Positions 1-11,123 of a stretch of DNA of 64,000 bases are shown one piece after another; positions within the stretch are counted from its first letter, which is position 1, and each line of letters begins with the position of its first letter. The translations under genes were made by a program, and so were the position numbers. Source of the stretch: Branchiostoma floridae (taxonomy: Eukaryota > Chordata > Leptocardii > Amphioxiformes > Branchiostomatidae); contig NC_049989.1 in NCBI RefSeq assembly GCF_000003815.2, forward strand, positions 13,936,706 to 14,000,705, given 5' to 3'. The notes beneath the pieces were generated by a model. It saw only the letters and a list, made by a program, of their open reading frames with translations. It made no database searches and was not told where the DNA came from.

Positions 1-26
1 TTTTTATGTTCTTTTCTTTTACATAG

Positions 27-128
27 GGAATCTTCATCAAAGATTCCAATACGCTGGCTTTCTACAACATGACTCATGGAGCAACTATCCAACTGGCACT
101 GAAGGAGAGAGGAGGAAGGAAGAAGTAG
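27..128 (+). CDS. SF3A1: SF3A1, last coding exon (splicing factor 3A subunit 1, C-terminus)
   Basis: An acceptor (ACATAG) is followed by 33 codons and a TAG. The peptide runs GIFIKDSNTLAFYN and ends ALKERGGRKK, which I recognise as the extreme C-terminus of SF3A1, the end of its ubiquitin-like domain. The protein is a U2 snRNP (SF3a complex) subunit acting in the nucleus in pre-spliceosome assembly, and this tail contacts RNA in the human protein. The rest of the gene lies left of the window. The gene converges on NTase-TPR gene A, so the two share a 3' intergenic space. A near-identical last exon recurs at 11022-11123; the two differ at eight sites, all synonymous. This copy is probably the functional one, because the other copy has a stop in an upstream exon. 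Confidence 0.9.
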   Translation, partial: GIFIKDSNTLAFYNMTHGATIQLALKERGGRKK

Positions 129-1057
129 AGCAAAAGCAAAACTTCAAAAGACTTGGTGAAAAGGAAAATGTTTAATGTCACAGTCCATACTGGAAATTCA
201 ACTTCAAGTGTATCCTACCCTCTTTGTACAGTGAGGGGTCCATCCAAATGTGTCTTTGATAAGTCTAAGACTGATGGTTGAATACTGCACCTTTTAGGTA
301 ATATTTGCAAGACCTTTTCTCCAATTTCTTGCAAAAGTATTCTACAGGATTTCTATACACCAAGGAGCTTTTACTGATAAAAGCTCCTTGTATACACCAA
401 GCATTTTGTTTCATATCGTAAGCACTCTACCTAACTTGTAAGAAGGTATACTTTTGTTTCTGCAAATGTACTGACAAAAAAAGTGCATTGTAAAATATGG
501 ATGTTTACTTGACTGATACATATAGTACTTAAGATGTTGTTTATTTCTAAGGAAATTGCATATTCAAAGGTTTGGCTATTCATATCTTAAAACGTAATGA
601 GAACCTCATGAGTATGATAGTCACAGTTTTAATCTGCATCCATAATCATTGATTGTGTAAAGAACTAAGTGGAAGGAATAAATGTGTCGACATGTGCTGG
701 TTTTTGAAGTTTGAACACGGCCTTATTACTTCCAATAATAGTTATGAATCTGTGTGAGTGTGTCTGGTATATTACCCGAATATTTCATGGTGTAAATGTT
801 TCTCCCCCTCGATTAACTTAGGCATGAGAAAAGTGTATCCGTGCATGTTTTGTTGCACCCGTAGTTGGTTTATAGGGCATGATCCTTCCCTAAATGTGTA
901 AAAGAATACTGGAGAACTACCAACAACACGTCAACAAAGTAGAGGAAAGTATTTAGCAGGATATAACTCGTTACATTCAGTATATGCTGTCGCTGCTACA
1001 TTTTCATTAGTTATACTTATAGTCTTTTTTTACTCAGCAACATTTTTGGAGGATCTC
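129..1057. other. 3' UTR of SF3A1 and convergent intergenic stretch
   Basis: No coding exon is seen. About 129-390 is almost identical to 11124-11365 behind the second SF3A1 copy, as expected for a duplicated 3' UTR. A plus-strand AATAAA at 677-682 could end SF3A1 transcripts. On the minus strand an AATAAA (TTTATT at 540-545) could serve NTase-TPR gene A, so the two 3' UTRs may overlap. Confidence 0.55.
361..390. repeat. Perfect 13-bp-stem hairpin in the SF3A1 3' UTR
   Basis: CAAGGAGCTTTTA and its reverse complement are separated by a 4-nt loop (CTGA). The paralogous UTR around 11355 lacks it and runs straight from ACACCAAG to GCACTG. The hairpin with an adjoining short direct duplication (TATACACCAAG) is therefore specific to this copy. 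It could be a UTR structural element or a mutational footprint. Confidence 0.7.
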
Positions 1058-4000
1058 TTAGGGATGTGGATGCCTACGGGCTTTCAGAACCATCTGCATA
1101 CTTTGTAATTGTTGCATGTAGTCCATCGCTCTCTTTTCATCACCCATTTCTGTCCATAGTAATCGTAAGTTGTTCAGTGTACCAGCAATGCTAGGGTGTG
1201 CCGTTGTCTCTCCATATATAGCTTTACGCATCGTTAACGACTGTTCAAAGTAACTTCTTGCTTTCTTCAGATCTCCGCATTTAACCCAAGATGTACCAAG
1301 GTTGTTGAGTGACGCAGCAATGTCCGGATGTGCCGTGTTGTCTCCATGGATAGTTTTCATCGTCGTTATTGACTGTTCGTAGTAGCTGATCGCTTTCTTG
1401 TGATCACCAAGTTTACTCCAACAACAACCCAAGTTCTGAAGTAACGCAGCAATGTCAATGTCTGGATGTGCTGTGTTGTCTCCATAGACAATTTTCATCA
1501 TCGTAAGTGCCTGTTCGTAGTAGCTGATTGCTTTCTTATTCTGAACACCAAGTTTATGCCAAGCTGATCCCAGGTTGTTCAACGATGCGGCAGTGTCCGG
1601 ATGTGCCGGGTTGTCTCCATAGATAGTCTTTTCCATCGATAGTGACTGTTCATAGTAGCTGATTGCCTTCTTATGATCACCAAGATTACCCCAAGACACT
1701 CCAAGGTTTCTTAGTGACCTAGCAATGTCCGGATGTGCCGTGTTGTGTCCATAGACAGTCTTTTCCATCGATAGTGCAAGTTCTTTGTAGCTGATTGCTT
1801 TCCTATGATCGCAGAGTTCACCCCAAGACGATCCCAGGTTGTTTAGTGACGCAACAATGTCCGGATGTGCCGTGTTGTCTCCATGGATAGTTTTCATCAT
1901 CGATAGTGACTGTTCACAGTAGCTGATTGCTTTTTTGTGATCCCGGAGTCTACTCCAATATGACCCCAGGTTGTGAAGTGACTTGGCAATATTCAGATGT
2001 GCCGTGTTGTCTCCATGGATAGTTCTCTGCATCGATAGTGACTGTTCTCCGTATTTGATTGCTTTCCTTTGATCGCCTAGTTTATTCCAAGCTGATCCCA
2101 GGTTGGTAAGTAACGCGGCAATTTCCGGATGTGCCGTGTTTTCTCCATAGACAGTTTGCATCATCGCTAGTGACTGCTTGTAGTACATAATTGCTTTCTT
2201 GTGGTCACCGAGTTTACTGCAAGACAATCCAAGGTTGACAAGTGACGAAGCAATTTCAGGATGTACTATGTCGACTCCATAGATAGTTTTCGTCATGGAT
2301 ATTGATTGTTCGTAGTAGGTGATTGCTTTCTTGTCATCACCGAGGTTACCCCAGGAACTTCCGAGGTTGCTCAGTGACTTAGCAATGTCAGGATGTGCCG
2401 TGTTGTTTCCATAGATAGTTTTCTGCATCGTTAGTGACTGTTCGTAATACCTGATTGCTCTCTTTTCATTGCCGAGATTACTCCAAGATATTCCCAGGTT
2501 GCCAAATGACCCGGCAATGTCCGGATGTGCCATGTTGTCTCCATACATAGTCTTCTGCATCGTTAGACCCTGTTCGAAGTACCTGATTGCTGTCTTCTGA
2601 TCGCCGAGTATATGGTAACATATTCCTAGGTTGTCAAGTGACGCAGCAATGTCAGGATGTGCGGTGTTGTCTCCATAGATAGTTTTCGCCATCGTAAGAG
2701 ACTGTTCGTAGCAGCTGATTGCTTTCTTCTGATCACCGAGTTGACTCCAAGATGATCCCAGGTTGTTTAGTGACGCGGCAATGTCCGGATGTGTTGTGTT
2801 GTCTCCATAGATGCTTTTGCGTATACTAAGTGACTCTTCCAAAAGTCTAATTCCTTTGGTAATATTGCCAAAGGAGACCCAGGAGGTTCCCAATATCCTC
2901 AGTATTTCCGAACGTTTGGTGTTATCGCTACCGGCATCTGTTAATGCTGCTTCCAAATGGCGTATAGACTGATCAAGCAGAAACAGGTTTTTTGCTATTC
3001 GACCCCTATATTCATGGGAAGTATCGAGGATTGTCCAATTTGGTTGGAGTTCCAAATTGTTCTCAATCATGTCTACTATACATTTTTTCAAAGGGATCGC
3101 TCTGCAGTAGTATCGAAACAGAACATTTGTGTCTGGAATGTGGAATACCGACCTCAGCGTAGTGTCAGGTACGCTTTGCATCTGTTGCTGAAATTTCATT
3201 TCGACAAGAGGGGACATGTTGTCTCTTTGTCCCCCGTTGGCCAAGTATGTTCTCAACCGGAGCTCTGCCGAGATGCTGGTCAGTACCGTAAGGTGGGTGG
3301 CATTCTCGTCATTGAACGTTTCTGTTTCTGTTAATTCATTTACAACATCCCACGTGCTAGCAAGGCTGATTTGACAGCATAGAGCTAAGACTTCGATGGC
3401 TATGTCTGGAAAACGATAGATGTCTTTTTTGACATCTAACAATTGTCCGGTAGGCTCAAAGGTGGAAAACTGCTCCATGTTGTCCCGCAAGATTAGAGCA
3501 GCAGACAGACGGGATTGCACACGTGAAAGTAGAGCATTTGTTTGGATTTCTTTTAGTTTTCCCATGTACTCGGTCACAAGGGTTCCATTCCCCACTAAGA
3601 AAACCACCCGCCTGAGGATGTCTGACAGGTGGTACCCTTCTGCTAGGGAAACTTCTAAACGCTGAAACTTTGCCATTTCGATAGGGGTTTGGATAAGACT
3701 AACGGGAGGTTTGGTTTTCGTCTGGTCTCTTCCAAATGGTGTCTTACATGCCCAAGGCATGAAGCCGTCAAAGGCAAATCCACGCGGTGTGACAGAGTCA
3801 AAGAACCAGTCTTTCTCTGGGTCCTTGGATTTAAAATCGTTGAGTGACGGGATGGCCATGGCTGGGAGGATGGTCTCTCCGAGGTTGATGACTTTCAGGT
3901 GCAGGTAGTGTGTGAGGTTGATGAAGTAACTCCTTGTGTCGTCATTGTCTTTCCCGTCCTCAATCAGAATGGCGAACTCCAGGTCAGAGTAGGGCGTGAC

Positions 4001-6297
4001 CAGTTCTGTTGCCTGTGAGCCTAATCCGATGAAAGCATACTTACACGGAGGAGGACCGAGTATGGCTATGCATTCGTTAACAAGGTCTTGGATAAAAGTC
4101 CGTCTATCCTGGGCGATGTTCTTGCATAAAACCTTGACTGCTTCAGCTCGCTCAGCCTCGACTGTTATCATGTCTGGGCTATCTTCCTCGTATTGGTACG
4201 GGTTGTGTTGTTGATCAATGGCGTCAATTTGTGACTTAGCGCGCATGCGCATCTCTTGTAGTCGCTTCTGATGACGTCTGGACGAATCAGGGGAGCCTAT
4301 CTTGGTGTCTATATTAGCAGTTTGCTGGAGAAACCATTGCTCTGTGTCTTGAAGCCGTTTTATCAACTCGGCAGTATTTGTGTCCAGTTCAGAGTCTGTT
4401 CTTGCCAATGCTGCGTTATACAATGATGCTGCCTGTGTGAAGTTCCTACCTTCTCTTGTTCTCTTGCCTCGCTGGACGTAGACGTCACCCAGTCTGCACA
4501 GGCATTCGGCCTCTTTACATAGATCGGGTTTGTTACAATCTGTATGTAAATAGAATATCTATTAGTCTATTAAGTGATCAGCCAGACGGTTTTTCAATGA
4601 TTACATATGTATATAAATCAATCCAGTATTAAAACATACTAAGTACGGAAATGTCGAATGTGGAATTTCTTTATTCTTTCAATATTTCTGGTAGCAGTTT
4701 GTAGAGATAGCTTTTGACATGATGAATAAAGGCATCCTAAAATCAAACTGCTTACATAGGAATTGTCTAATTTTGAAAACCATTACGTTTTCATTGACAT
4801 AATCAAATGAGATAAAACGATGTACCGTGAATCAGTCTCAGAGCGGACGCAAAGTCCTGTTCCGCCACGTCAAGCTTCCCATCAGCCAGTGCGCGGTCCC
4901 CTGTAGTCAGGTGCTCCTCGTAGGACCTAAAGTGAGGGTGTTACAGGTCTATATAACACCATTTGGCCATGGGTTATACCACAGTACTGCGTCATGGATA
5001 CTATTGATACATAACAATACACTTCAAGGGTCATCTTAATCACAATCAAAGTACAACGGTGGTTATCCAGGCCAAAGTCAATTGAATTGTATTCATGTTA
5101 AAAAGAGGAAAGTTTAGGAAATTGAAATTTGGAATATATCATGGAAATAAAAATGAGAATCTAACAAAGAAATCGGTGTCTTACGATGGAACTATACTAT
5201 GACCGTAGAAATAGCAAATTATGCCAACATTTATTTGTCTTCAAGTATTGTAATGGTCAGTCAAGAAATTTTGCATCTATTTCTTTGTGTCTAGCAGCCA
5301 TGTTGACCCACCACCGTCTCTCAGTAATAGGGCAATTACCACTCATGTGCTTACCTACTAGTAGACTGTTGACTGTTTGTGTCACCGATGACACCCGTGT
5401 CGGGTGACGTCATTGGAAATTCCCGTTGCACGTGACCCAGTTGCTGTGCTCTGTGTTTTTGATTCTTCAATAGTAACATACAGAAGGACAAAATCAGTTA
5501 TCTTAGCGTCAAAATTTGTCTTTGACAGTAAATAACAATCGACAAAAAAGGACGGGCTGCCTTAACCTTTCCGATCTTCTTCGTTTCTTGTCTGATTCTT
5601 GCCGTGCAAATAAGCGGCTGTGAACTTGACACCCATCCCCATACATTAAGCCCTTTCACACAGTGTGTTTATATTAGCTACGGTGTTTACTGTAAGCATC
5701 AAAACACAACAAAGGAAAACGTACCTCCTGAATTCTGATTCTTGCCGTGTACTTTAAGCGATGAATTAGTGCCACTTTGCCTTGAAACTCCTCACACCGT
5801 GCCAGTGCAGTGTTGTACAGAGCAGTGGCCTTGGTCAAATTTGTGCTGTCTTTAGTTCTTCTTCCTCTTTTCAGGTACACGTCGCCGAGACTCTTCAAAG
5901 CTTCCATCTCTAACATAGTGTCACCGTTTATGATACCATCTGCCACTAATTTGGTATATTCAATCAGTAACAAAGTCTCCTTGTTTCCAACAACAGTCAA
6001 CTTGCGTTCCAGGTGCAGTAACTTCTCTGCTATGGCGAGCGAAGACAGTTTCTTATCGTCAGTAAGGGGTTCGTAACTACTTTGAGCTGTTGATCGCTTC
6101 CCTAACCTTAATTTCTCTGCATAGTGGTAACGATATACAAGACTTTCTCCCACTTCTGCGTCCTCGCACCGTATCAGTGCGGTCCTATACAGCATCATGG
6201 CTCTGTCAAACTTCTCTGGGTTCTTGTCGAGTCTTCCCTTTTCCAAGTTCACGTCTCCCAAGCTTTTGAGCACCTCCACTTCCACACACCTGTCCAT
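1058..6297 (-). CDS. NTase-TPR gene A: GlnD/DUF294-like nucleotidyltransferase with C-terminal TPR array
   Basis: I assemble five minus-strand exons: 6297-5725, 5617-5567, 5443-5355, 4926-4826 and 4539-1058. Every border has AG/GT and the phases (0, 0, 2, 1) close, giving 1432 codons including TGA. The N-terminal part carries three related helical modules (LGDV[NY]..G plus ALYxTAL/ALYNAAL). The third exon can also start internally at ATG 5413. The main exon holds a nucleotidyltransferase-type motif at plus 3968-4027: GLGS, then TPYSDLEF, with G-S and D-x-E acids roughly at residues 443-459, followed by LHLKVINLGETILPAM. This resembles the GlnD N-terminal/DUF294 family. Its substrate is unknown and catalysis is inferred. 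Residues from about 880 to the end form 14 repeats of 44 residues (HPDIAASLNNLG...KKAISYYEQSL...IYGDNTA), similar to kinesin-light-chain/nephrocystin-3 TPRs. No signal peptide or membrane segment is seen, so the product is probably cytosolic. The reading frame upstream of M6297 is broken by a 17-bp insertion. Confidence 0.78.
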
Positions 6298-6419
6298 GTT
6301 CGCCCATGTTTGTCCATGTCCATGGCGTCCAACAGGGCACAGAGGTACTCTGTCTCCGTACTCACCAGTCCTAGTCCCTTACTCTTGGCGTCCACAAGTT
6401 TTTTGCAGATTTGCAACAT
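6298..6419 (-). pseudogene. Frame-shifted original N-terminus of NTase-TPR gene A
   Basis: From ATG 6419 the minus strand reads MLQICKKL...GLVSTETEYLCALLDAM, matching gene B (MLRVCEKL...GLVSTETDYLRALLDAM at 18181). At about 6303-6320 gene A has 17 extra bases made of ATGGACA-like units, which throw the frame into a short ORF ending about 6249. Translation may instead begin at ATG 6297 (MDRCVEVE), losing roughly 40 residues. Confidence 0.7.
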
Positions 6420-6828
6420 TTTTTTCACTGGAAAAAATACAAAAACGACGAAGGCCTCAGACATTAAGATCAAACAGTAGACGGAACTCGACACTTACAC
6501 AGTGCAGACAAGCCACAGATCGCTGCCAAGTAACGGCGTACGCACCCATTCTGTCGTGGCCGGGGGTAGTGCACGGCAAAACAATAAAAGGGTTTCGAGT
6601 GTCCAGGTTCGAATTCACGTTGTTCACGGTCTGCTGCTAAAGTACACTAAATAACAATGCAGACTTACGAAATCAGAAATACGTTCTTTCAAGTAGTTTG
6701 TTTGGCGTGAAATTGATGAAAGATGGTTCCGCGTTAAAAGTGACGAACTGTTTTGCCTTTTGACCTTTCCATGTTTCACGGTGCCGAGTTTACCAAGGTC
6801 ACTCAGTTGCAGCTACATAAATTGTGGG

Positions 6829-7356
6829 CAAATAGTGTCTTTTTACCTTCCCATCATGCAATGCGTGCATATCATTAATATCACTAGCCAAGGAATTGTG
6901 CCATGTAATATCATTGTGCCCAAACTTCACCAAACAGCAGTGTTTTTCTGAAAATACTATTGATTGATGATATTATGCTACTTGTGCATCAGAAAAACAC
7001 AAATGCACCAAAAAGCACCCATGGGAAAGTAAATAAAATGATATTTGTCATCAATTANNNNNNNNNNNNNNNNNNNNNNNNNNNNNNNNNNNNNNNNNNN
7101 NNNNNNNNNNNNNNNNNNNNNNNNNNNNNNNNNNNNNNNNNNNNNNNNNNNNNNNNNGCTTTTCCATGGGTGCTTTTGGTGCATTGTGTTTTGTGAAGCA
7201 CAAGTAGCATAATATCATCAATCAATAGTATTTTCAGAAAAACACTGCTGTTTGGTGAAGTTTGGGCACAATGATATTACATGGCACAATTCCCTGGCTA
7301 GTGATATTAATGATATGCACGCATTGCATGATGGGAAGGTAAAAAGACACCACTTG
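6829..7356. mobile_element. Foldback/MULE-like non-autonomous element with long inverted repeats
   Basis: Two arms of nearly 200 bp (6829-7038 and 7158-7356) are inverted copies; tips are CAAATAGTGTCTTTTTACC and, reversed, CAAGTGGTGTCTTTTTACC. AATTGTGGG lies directly outside both ends (6820-6828 and 7357-7365), a likely 9-bp target duplication. Long terminal inverted repeats plus a 9-bp duplication suggest a Mutator-like family; that class call is an inference. The central loop coincides with the assembly gap. Confidence 0.75.
7058..7157. other. Assembly gap (100 N)
   Basis: Exactly 100 Ns, the conventional unknown-size gap. It falls in the loop of the inverted-repeat element, where assemblers commonly fail. 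Confidence 0.99.
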
Positions 7357-7365
7357 AATTGTGGG

Positions 7366-7983
7366 TAATATTTCAAAGATGAAGGTCCGGTAAAATGTTC
7401 TAGTCTTGCCCATTGTCTCGATTTACATAACAATATCCGAGCCTGTTTTCTTGTTCATGTCTCAATCTCGGGTGACTTCAAGGCCTGTGACAATTTTCGT
7501 CAAACATGAATTTCGAACCACGTTTATAAGACTTATTGATGTTGAACGTTAAAGATACTGATCTAGTGTTTATGAAATATCGACATAACCAGATGCGGTT
7601 AACAAAAGGGACCCAAGCCAAAGCCGCATATGGTACCGTCCGAACAAGCCTTCGGACCCCCCGGTGTGGAGTGGCGGGGAAACGGTATTGCTTTCATTTT
7701 CCTTCCTGGAGCTCAAATTTTTTTGTTTTATTTACAGGCTTCTTGATGGGCCTTTATTCTGTTTTATTTCTTTGGTATTGTATTCATCGGAGTAAGTTAG
7801 GAAAACACTTGGAAATATTGAAATAGTTGATCTTTGTTCCTTGTGTTGTGACAGAGGGGACAGAGACGTTTGGAAAGAGAGAGTGGACCTGGTCCGGGCA
7901 AGTAGCCCGCGACGATGATAATGATGATGATGTTGTGACAATGTTGTGGCAGAAAGCAGATTTTCTGCATTGTAATATAATTA
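7366..7983. other. Gene-free spacer
   Basis: I see no exon here. It contains a palindrome-like GTCCGAACAAGCCTTCGGAC at 7650-7669 and a short GAT microsatellite around 7912-7933. Confidence 0.5.
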
Positions 7984-9323
7984 AGGGTTAATGACCCGCC
8001 CCGAGGTGTATATGGTGTCAAAACGCCTGGTCCTTTGCTATAACCACCGAATAAAACCACCGAGTGAGCGAAGCGAACGAGGTGGTTTTATGAGACGTGA
8101 ACTGAGACGGTGACGTGAACTTGGAAAAGGGAAGACTCGACAAGAGCCCAGTGAAGTTTGACAGAGCCATGGCGCTGTACAGGACCGCACTGCTCAGGTG
8201 TAAAGACGCAGATGTAGGAGGAACTCTTGTACATCGTTACCGCTATGCAAAAAAGTTAAGGTTAGGAAAGCGATCAACCGCTTATGGTGGTTATAAGCCC
8301 CTTACTGATGAGAAGAAAATGTATTTGTTCGCCAAAGTATCAGAGAAGTTCCTACAACTGGACCCAAGATCGAAACGTTCTAGGCTCATTGAATATACCA
8401 AGTTAGTAATAGAAGGAATCGAAAACGGTGACACTATATTAGAGACGGAAGCGATCAAGAGTCTTGCCGACGTGTACTTGAAAAGAGGAAAAGACACTAA
8501 AGACACAACATGTTTGACCAAAGCCACTGCTCTGTACAACACGGCACTGGCACGGTGTGAAGAGTTTCAAGGCAAAGTGGCACTCATTCACCGCTTAAAG
8601 TACACGGCAAGAATCAGAGAAAGTACCAGAATTCAGAAGGTGCGTTTTTCTTTTGTTGTGTGTTTGAGGCTAACAGTAAACACAGTAGCTATAGCTAATG
8701 TAAACACACTGCGAAAGGGCTTGTATGGGGACGGGTGTCAAGTTCTTCACAGCAGCTTATTCACATGGCAAAAATCAAACAAGAAATGAAGACGATTGGA
8801 AAGGTTAAGGAAGCCCGTACTTTTTTGTTATGTTGCTTACTGTCACTGAGAACAGCTTTTGACGCTAAGATAACCAATATTGTCCTTTTGTATGTTGCTA
8901 TTGAAGAATCAAAAGCACAGAGACAGAGCGCAACAAAGGGGTCACGTGCAACGGGATCCGAACTTTCCAATGACGTCACCCGACAATGATGCCATATTAG
9001 GTGACACAAAGAGTCAACAATCTACTAGTAGGTAAGCACATGAGTGGTAATTGCCCTATTACTAAGAGACGGTGGTGGGTCAACATGGCTGCTAGACACA
9101 AAGAAATAGATGCAAAATTTCTTGACTGACCATTACAATACTTAAATGAAGACAAATAAATGTTGGCATAATTTGCTATTTCCACTGTCATAGTATAGTT
9201 CCATCGTAAGACACCGATTTCTTTGTTAGATTCTCATTTTCATTTCCATGATATATTCCAAATTTCAATCAACCAGGCGTTATGACACCATATATACCGA
9301 GGAACAGGCGGGTCATTAACCCT
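7984..9323. mobile_element. TIR element carrying a captured NTase-TPR gene fragment (Pack-type)
   Basis: The left terminus begins AGGGTTAATGACCCGCC and continues for about 50 bp to ACGCCTGGT. The right terminus (9272-9323) is its reverse complement with a few changes. ATTA flanks both ends (7980-7983 and 9324-9327), a likely 4-bp target duplication. Between the termini, from about 8109 to 9271, lies a colinear copy of NTase-TPR exons and introns, in plus orientation. A palindromic segment (CCACCGAGTGAGCG ... CGAACGAGGTGG) sits just inside the left end. No transposase is visible, so mobility would be in trans. Confidence 0.75.
8109..9271 (+). pseudogene. Captured 5' fragment of an NTase-TPR gene (copy C)
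   Basis: The plus strand from about 8109 reads GDVNLEKGRLDKSP and continues through the second LGDVY-like module (LADVYLKRG) to TARIR. The first exon ends at an AAG|GTGCG donor near 8639. A second 51-nt exon (QLIHMAKIKQ...) ends at GGAAAG|GTTAAGG near 8804. The ATG-ACG-TCA-CCC exon follows (ATG on the plus strand near 8971) with its AG|GTAAGCAC donor near 9031. The copy stops inside the next intron, at the point matching about 5118 of gene A, so the nucleotidyltransferase and TPR parts are absent. Exons and introns are both present, so this is a DNA-level copy and not a retrocopy. The 5' end is truncated. Confidence 0.8.
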
Positions 9324-10225
9324 ATTATCATATAGCCTACCCACACTGACCCATTTAAGAGTAGAATAGAGTAGAGTTTCCGGTTGAGTAGGAGCGACAA
9401 ATTCCTTTATAAAACATACATCTTTTATTCAGTACATAAATTTGAACAGTGAATTTGAACAACATAAAACTTGTACGTGAAATGTATTTCTGTTCCAAGG
9501 CTTGAAATAAGAACAAAGTCGATTCATATGTCACAAACTGTTGCACGCTCCGTATTTCTCCACTCGCCCATTCTCCAGTTTGTCGTTCGTTCGTATCAGG
9601 CGCTACATCTCTGCCGGCTTTCCTGAGGCATTCCGGGATCCCTGTGCTTCACAGCTCTTGAGAATCTCGTTCACTACGAACTCAGACACGTCTTCTCCGA
9701 AGAAAGGTAGCATTTTGGTCCTCCAGCGCCATGACCGCTACTCAATGGCGGACCGTGGTGTTATTGTCGTCTGAACTTGAATGGGCGGGGGTGCAAATAA
9801 TTCTATTTTCCATTTGTAGTTTAAATTGGACATGACTTGAAATAGATTTTATTGTCTTAAATATTATAGGTAATTCAATGTTGTTTTAAGACAGCAAATG
9901 TTTTCTTTGAACAAAGAAACTCGCACTACCGATGTTAATAGAGGGAGCCATCCCCCCTGCCATGCCTGTACTTATTCCCTTATCTTGGCAGATGGACGAT
10001 TCCTGGATATCTCATTCTGATTGGCCAGCGTCCTGTTTGTCTGTCCTTCTGATTGGTTTAAACTTTCAAAAGTCATTAATGCACACGTGCAATAATCAAA
10101 AATTTAATGCACGGCTGTTACGGCGTCATAACCAGCATGAAATGGGGCCTTCTGATTGGCCCACGTCCCCTGGCTATATGATAATTGATTTTCATTACTG
10201 AAAGAAAGAGAGAAACAAGGGTTCG
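9324..10225. other. Spacer between the element and the SF3A1 relic
   Basis: No gene is assigned. On the minus strand, 9600-9707 is open in one frame (MLPFFGEDVSEFVV...GKPAEM then TAG). It could be a small exon, but I do not recognise it and an upstream stop lies close. 'CTGATTGG' occurs three times between 10018 and 10160 in AT-rich DNA. Confidence 0.4.
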
Positions 10226-11123
10226 GGCACGTTCAAGGTCATTGTGCCCAAGATGGACGACAAGAGCGAGTGGAACCTGAATGGATAAACTCTGACCTTC
10301 ACCCTGACTGTTACAGACGCTGTGTGTTTACTTCTTAGAAAGTTGGAAAGGTGAAAGATTCAACAAACCTCATCTGGTTTATTTTCTTCTGTAATGAATT
10401 TGGAAAGGCGCGGAAGATTCGACAAACCTTTTCTGACAGTTTTCCTTTTATGATATAGCGTTATTACTGTGTGTAAATAAGTAGTAGTTGCAGCTGATGC
10501 GATGACATAACCTCTCCCCTGTCACACATGTACACTGTATTTGGACAAATGAAAATATTTACAATGACAAACTTAAACTATCATTTTATTTCCCTCAGGT
10601 CGACGTCTGTTGTCAAGGTATTATCACGAGGCCATGGCAATGTCTGCTGGGAAACAGGCTGCAGCATGAAGTGGGACTTCCTCTCTTCCTAACTTCATTT
10701 CTACGGATTTGTACAATGCAAGGTGACCACTTCAAGGCAATGAACTAAGCTGATGGATGGTGAAAATTATTTTCCTAGGAGACAGACTTGTGAAAATGTG
10801 CAACACATGTATGTTTTTAATCAGCCACAGAAGTAGTAGCTCAAAGTTCAAAAGCAAAACCAATGATATAAATGACACAAAACTACCAACCTAAACAAAG
10901 GACTGACATTTTACACAACCCTCACATTTGCTTTCCTTACTTTTAACGTTAACTTAGAAGAAATGGAAAGTGATGACAACCATTCATTCGTTGATGTGTT
11001 TATGTTCTTAATTTAACATAGGGTATCTTTATCAAGGACTCCAATACACTGGCTTTCTATAACATGACCCACGGAGCAACTATCCAACTGGCACTGAAGG
11101 AGAGAGGAGGAAGGAAGAAGTAG
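10226..11123 (+). pseudogene. Decayed second copy of the SF3A1 3' exons
   Basis: Three SF3A1 exons are recognisable. About 10226-10324 encodes GTFKVIVPKMDDKSEWNLNG, then TAA at 10286-10288 where the human protein has Gln, then TLTFTL. About 10599-10670 retains HEAMAMSAGKQ but is frame-disturbed and ends in an early stop. 11022-11123 is an intact last exon (GIFIKDSNTLAF... to TAG). The stop and frame loss indicate a pseudogene made when the SF3A1/NTase-TPR pair was duplicated. The last exon differs from 27-128 only by eight synonymous changes, all in its first half. Confidence 0.8.

Noticed and set aside
1058-2900. A CRISPR-like or non-coding satellite reading of the 132-bp repeats
   Set aside because: There are no spacers, the period is a multiple of three and the frame is open with TPR-consensus residues conserved.
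2957-4214. Plus-strand reading frames opposite NTase-TPR gene A
   Set aside because: They are antisense shadows of a well-supported minus-strand coding exon; the same shadows recur in gene B at matching places.
5404-5413. TGACGTCA (CRE-like) with CCAAT beside it, seen in all three NTase-TPR copies (also 17050 and about 8972), as a promoter
   Set aside because: It overlaps an in-frame ATG-ACG-TCA-CCC of a coding exon whose phase fits the neighbouring exons, so its conservation is explained by coding. An internal start here remains possible.
5674-6297. The upstream module exons as a separate small gene
   Set aside because: With the 51-nt and 89-nt exons the phases run through to the nucleotidyltransferase exon in both gene A and gene B, and the modules are homologous to one in the main exon, so one gene is simpler.
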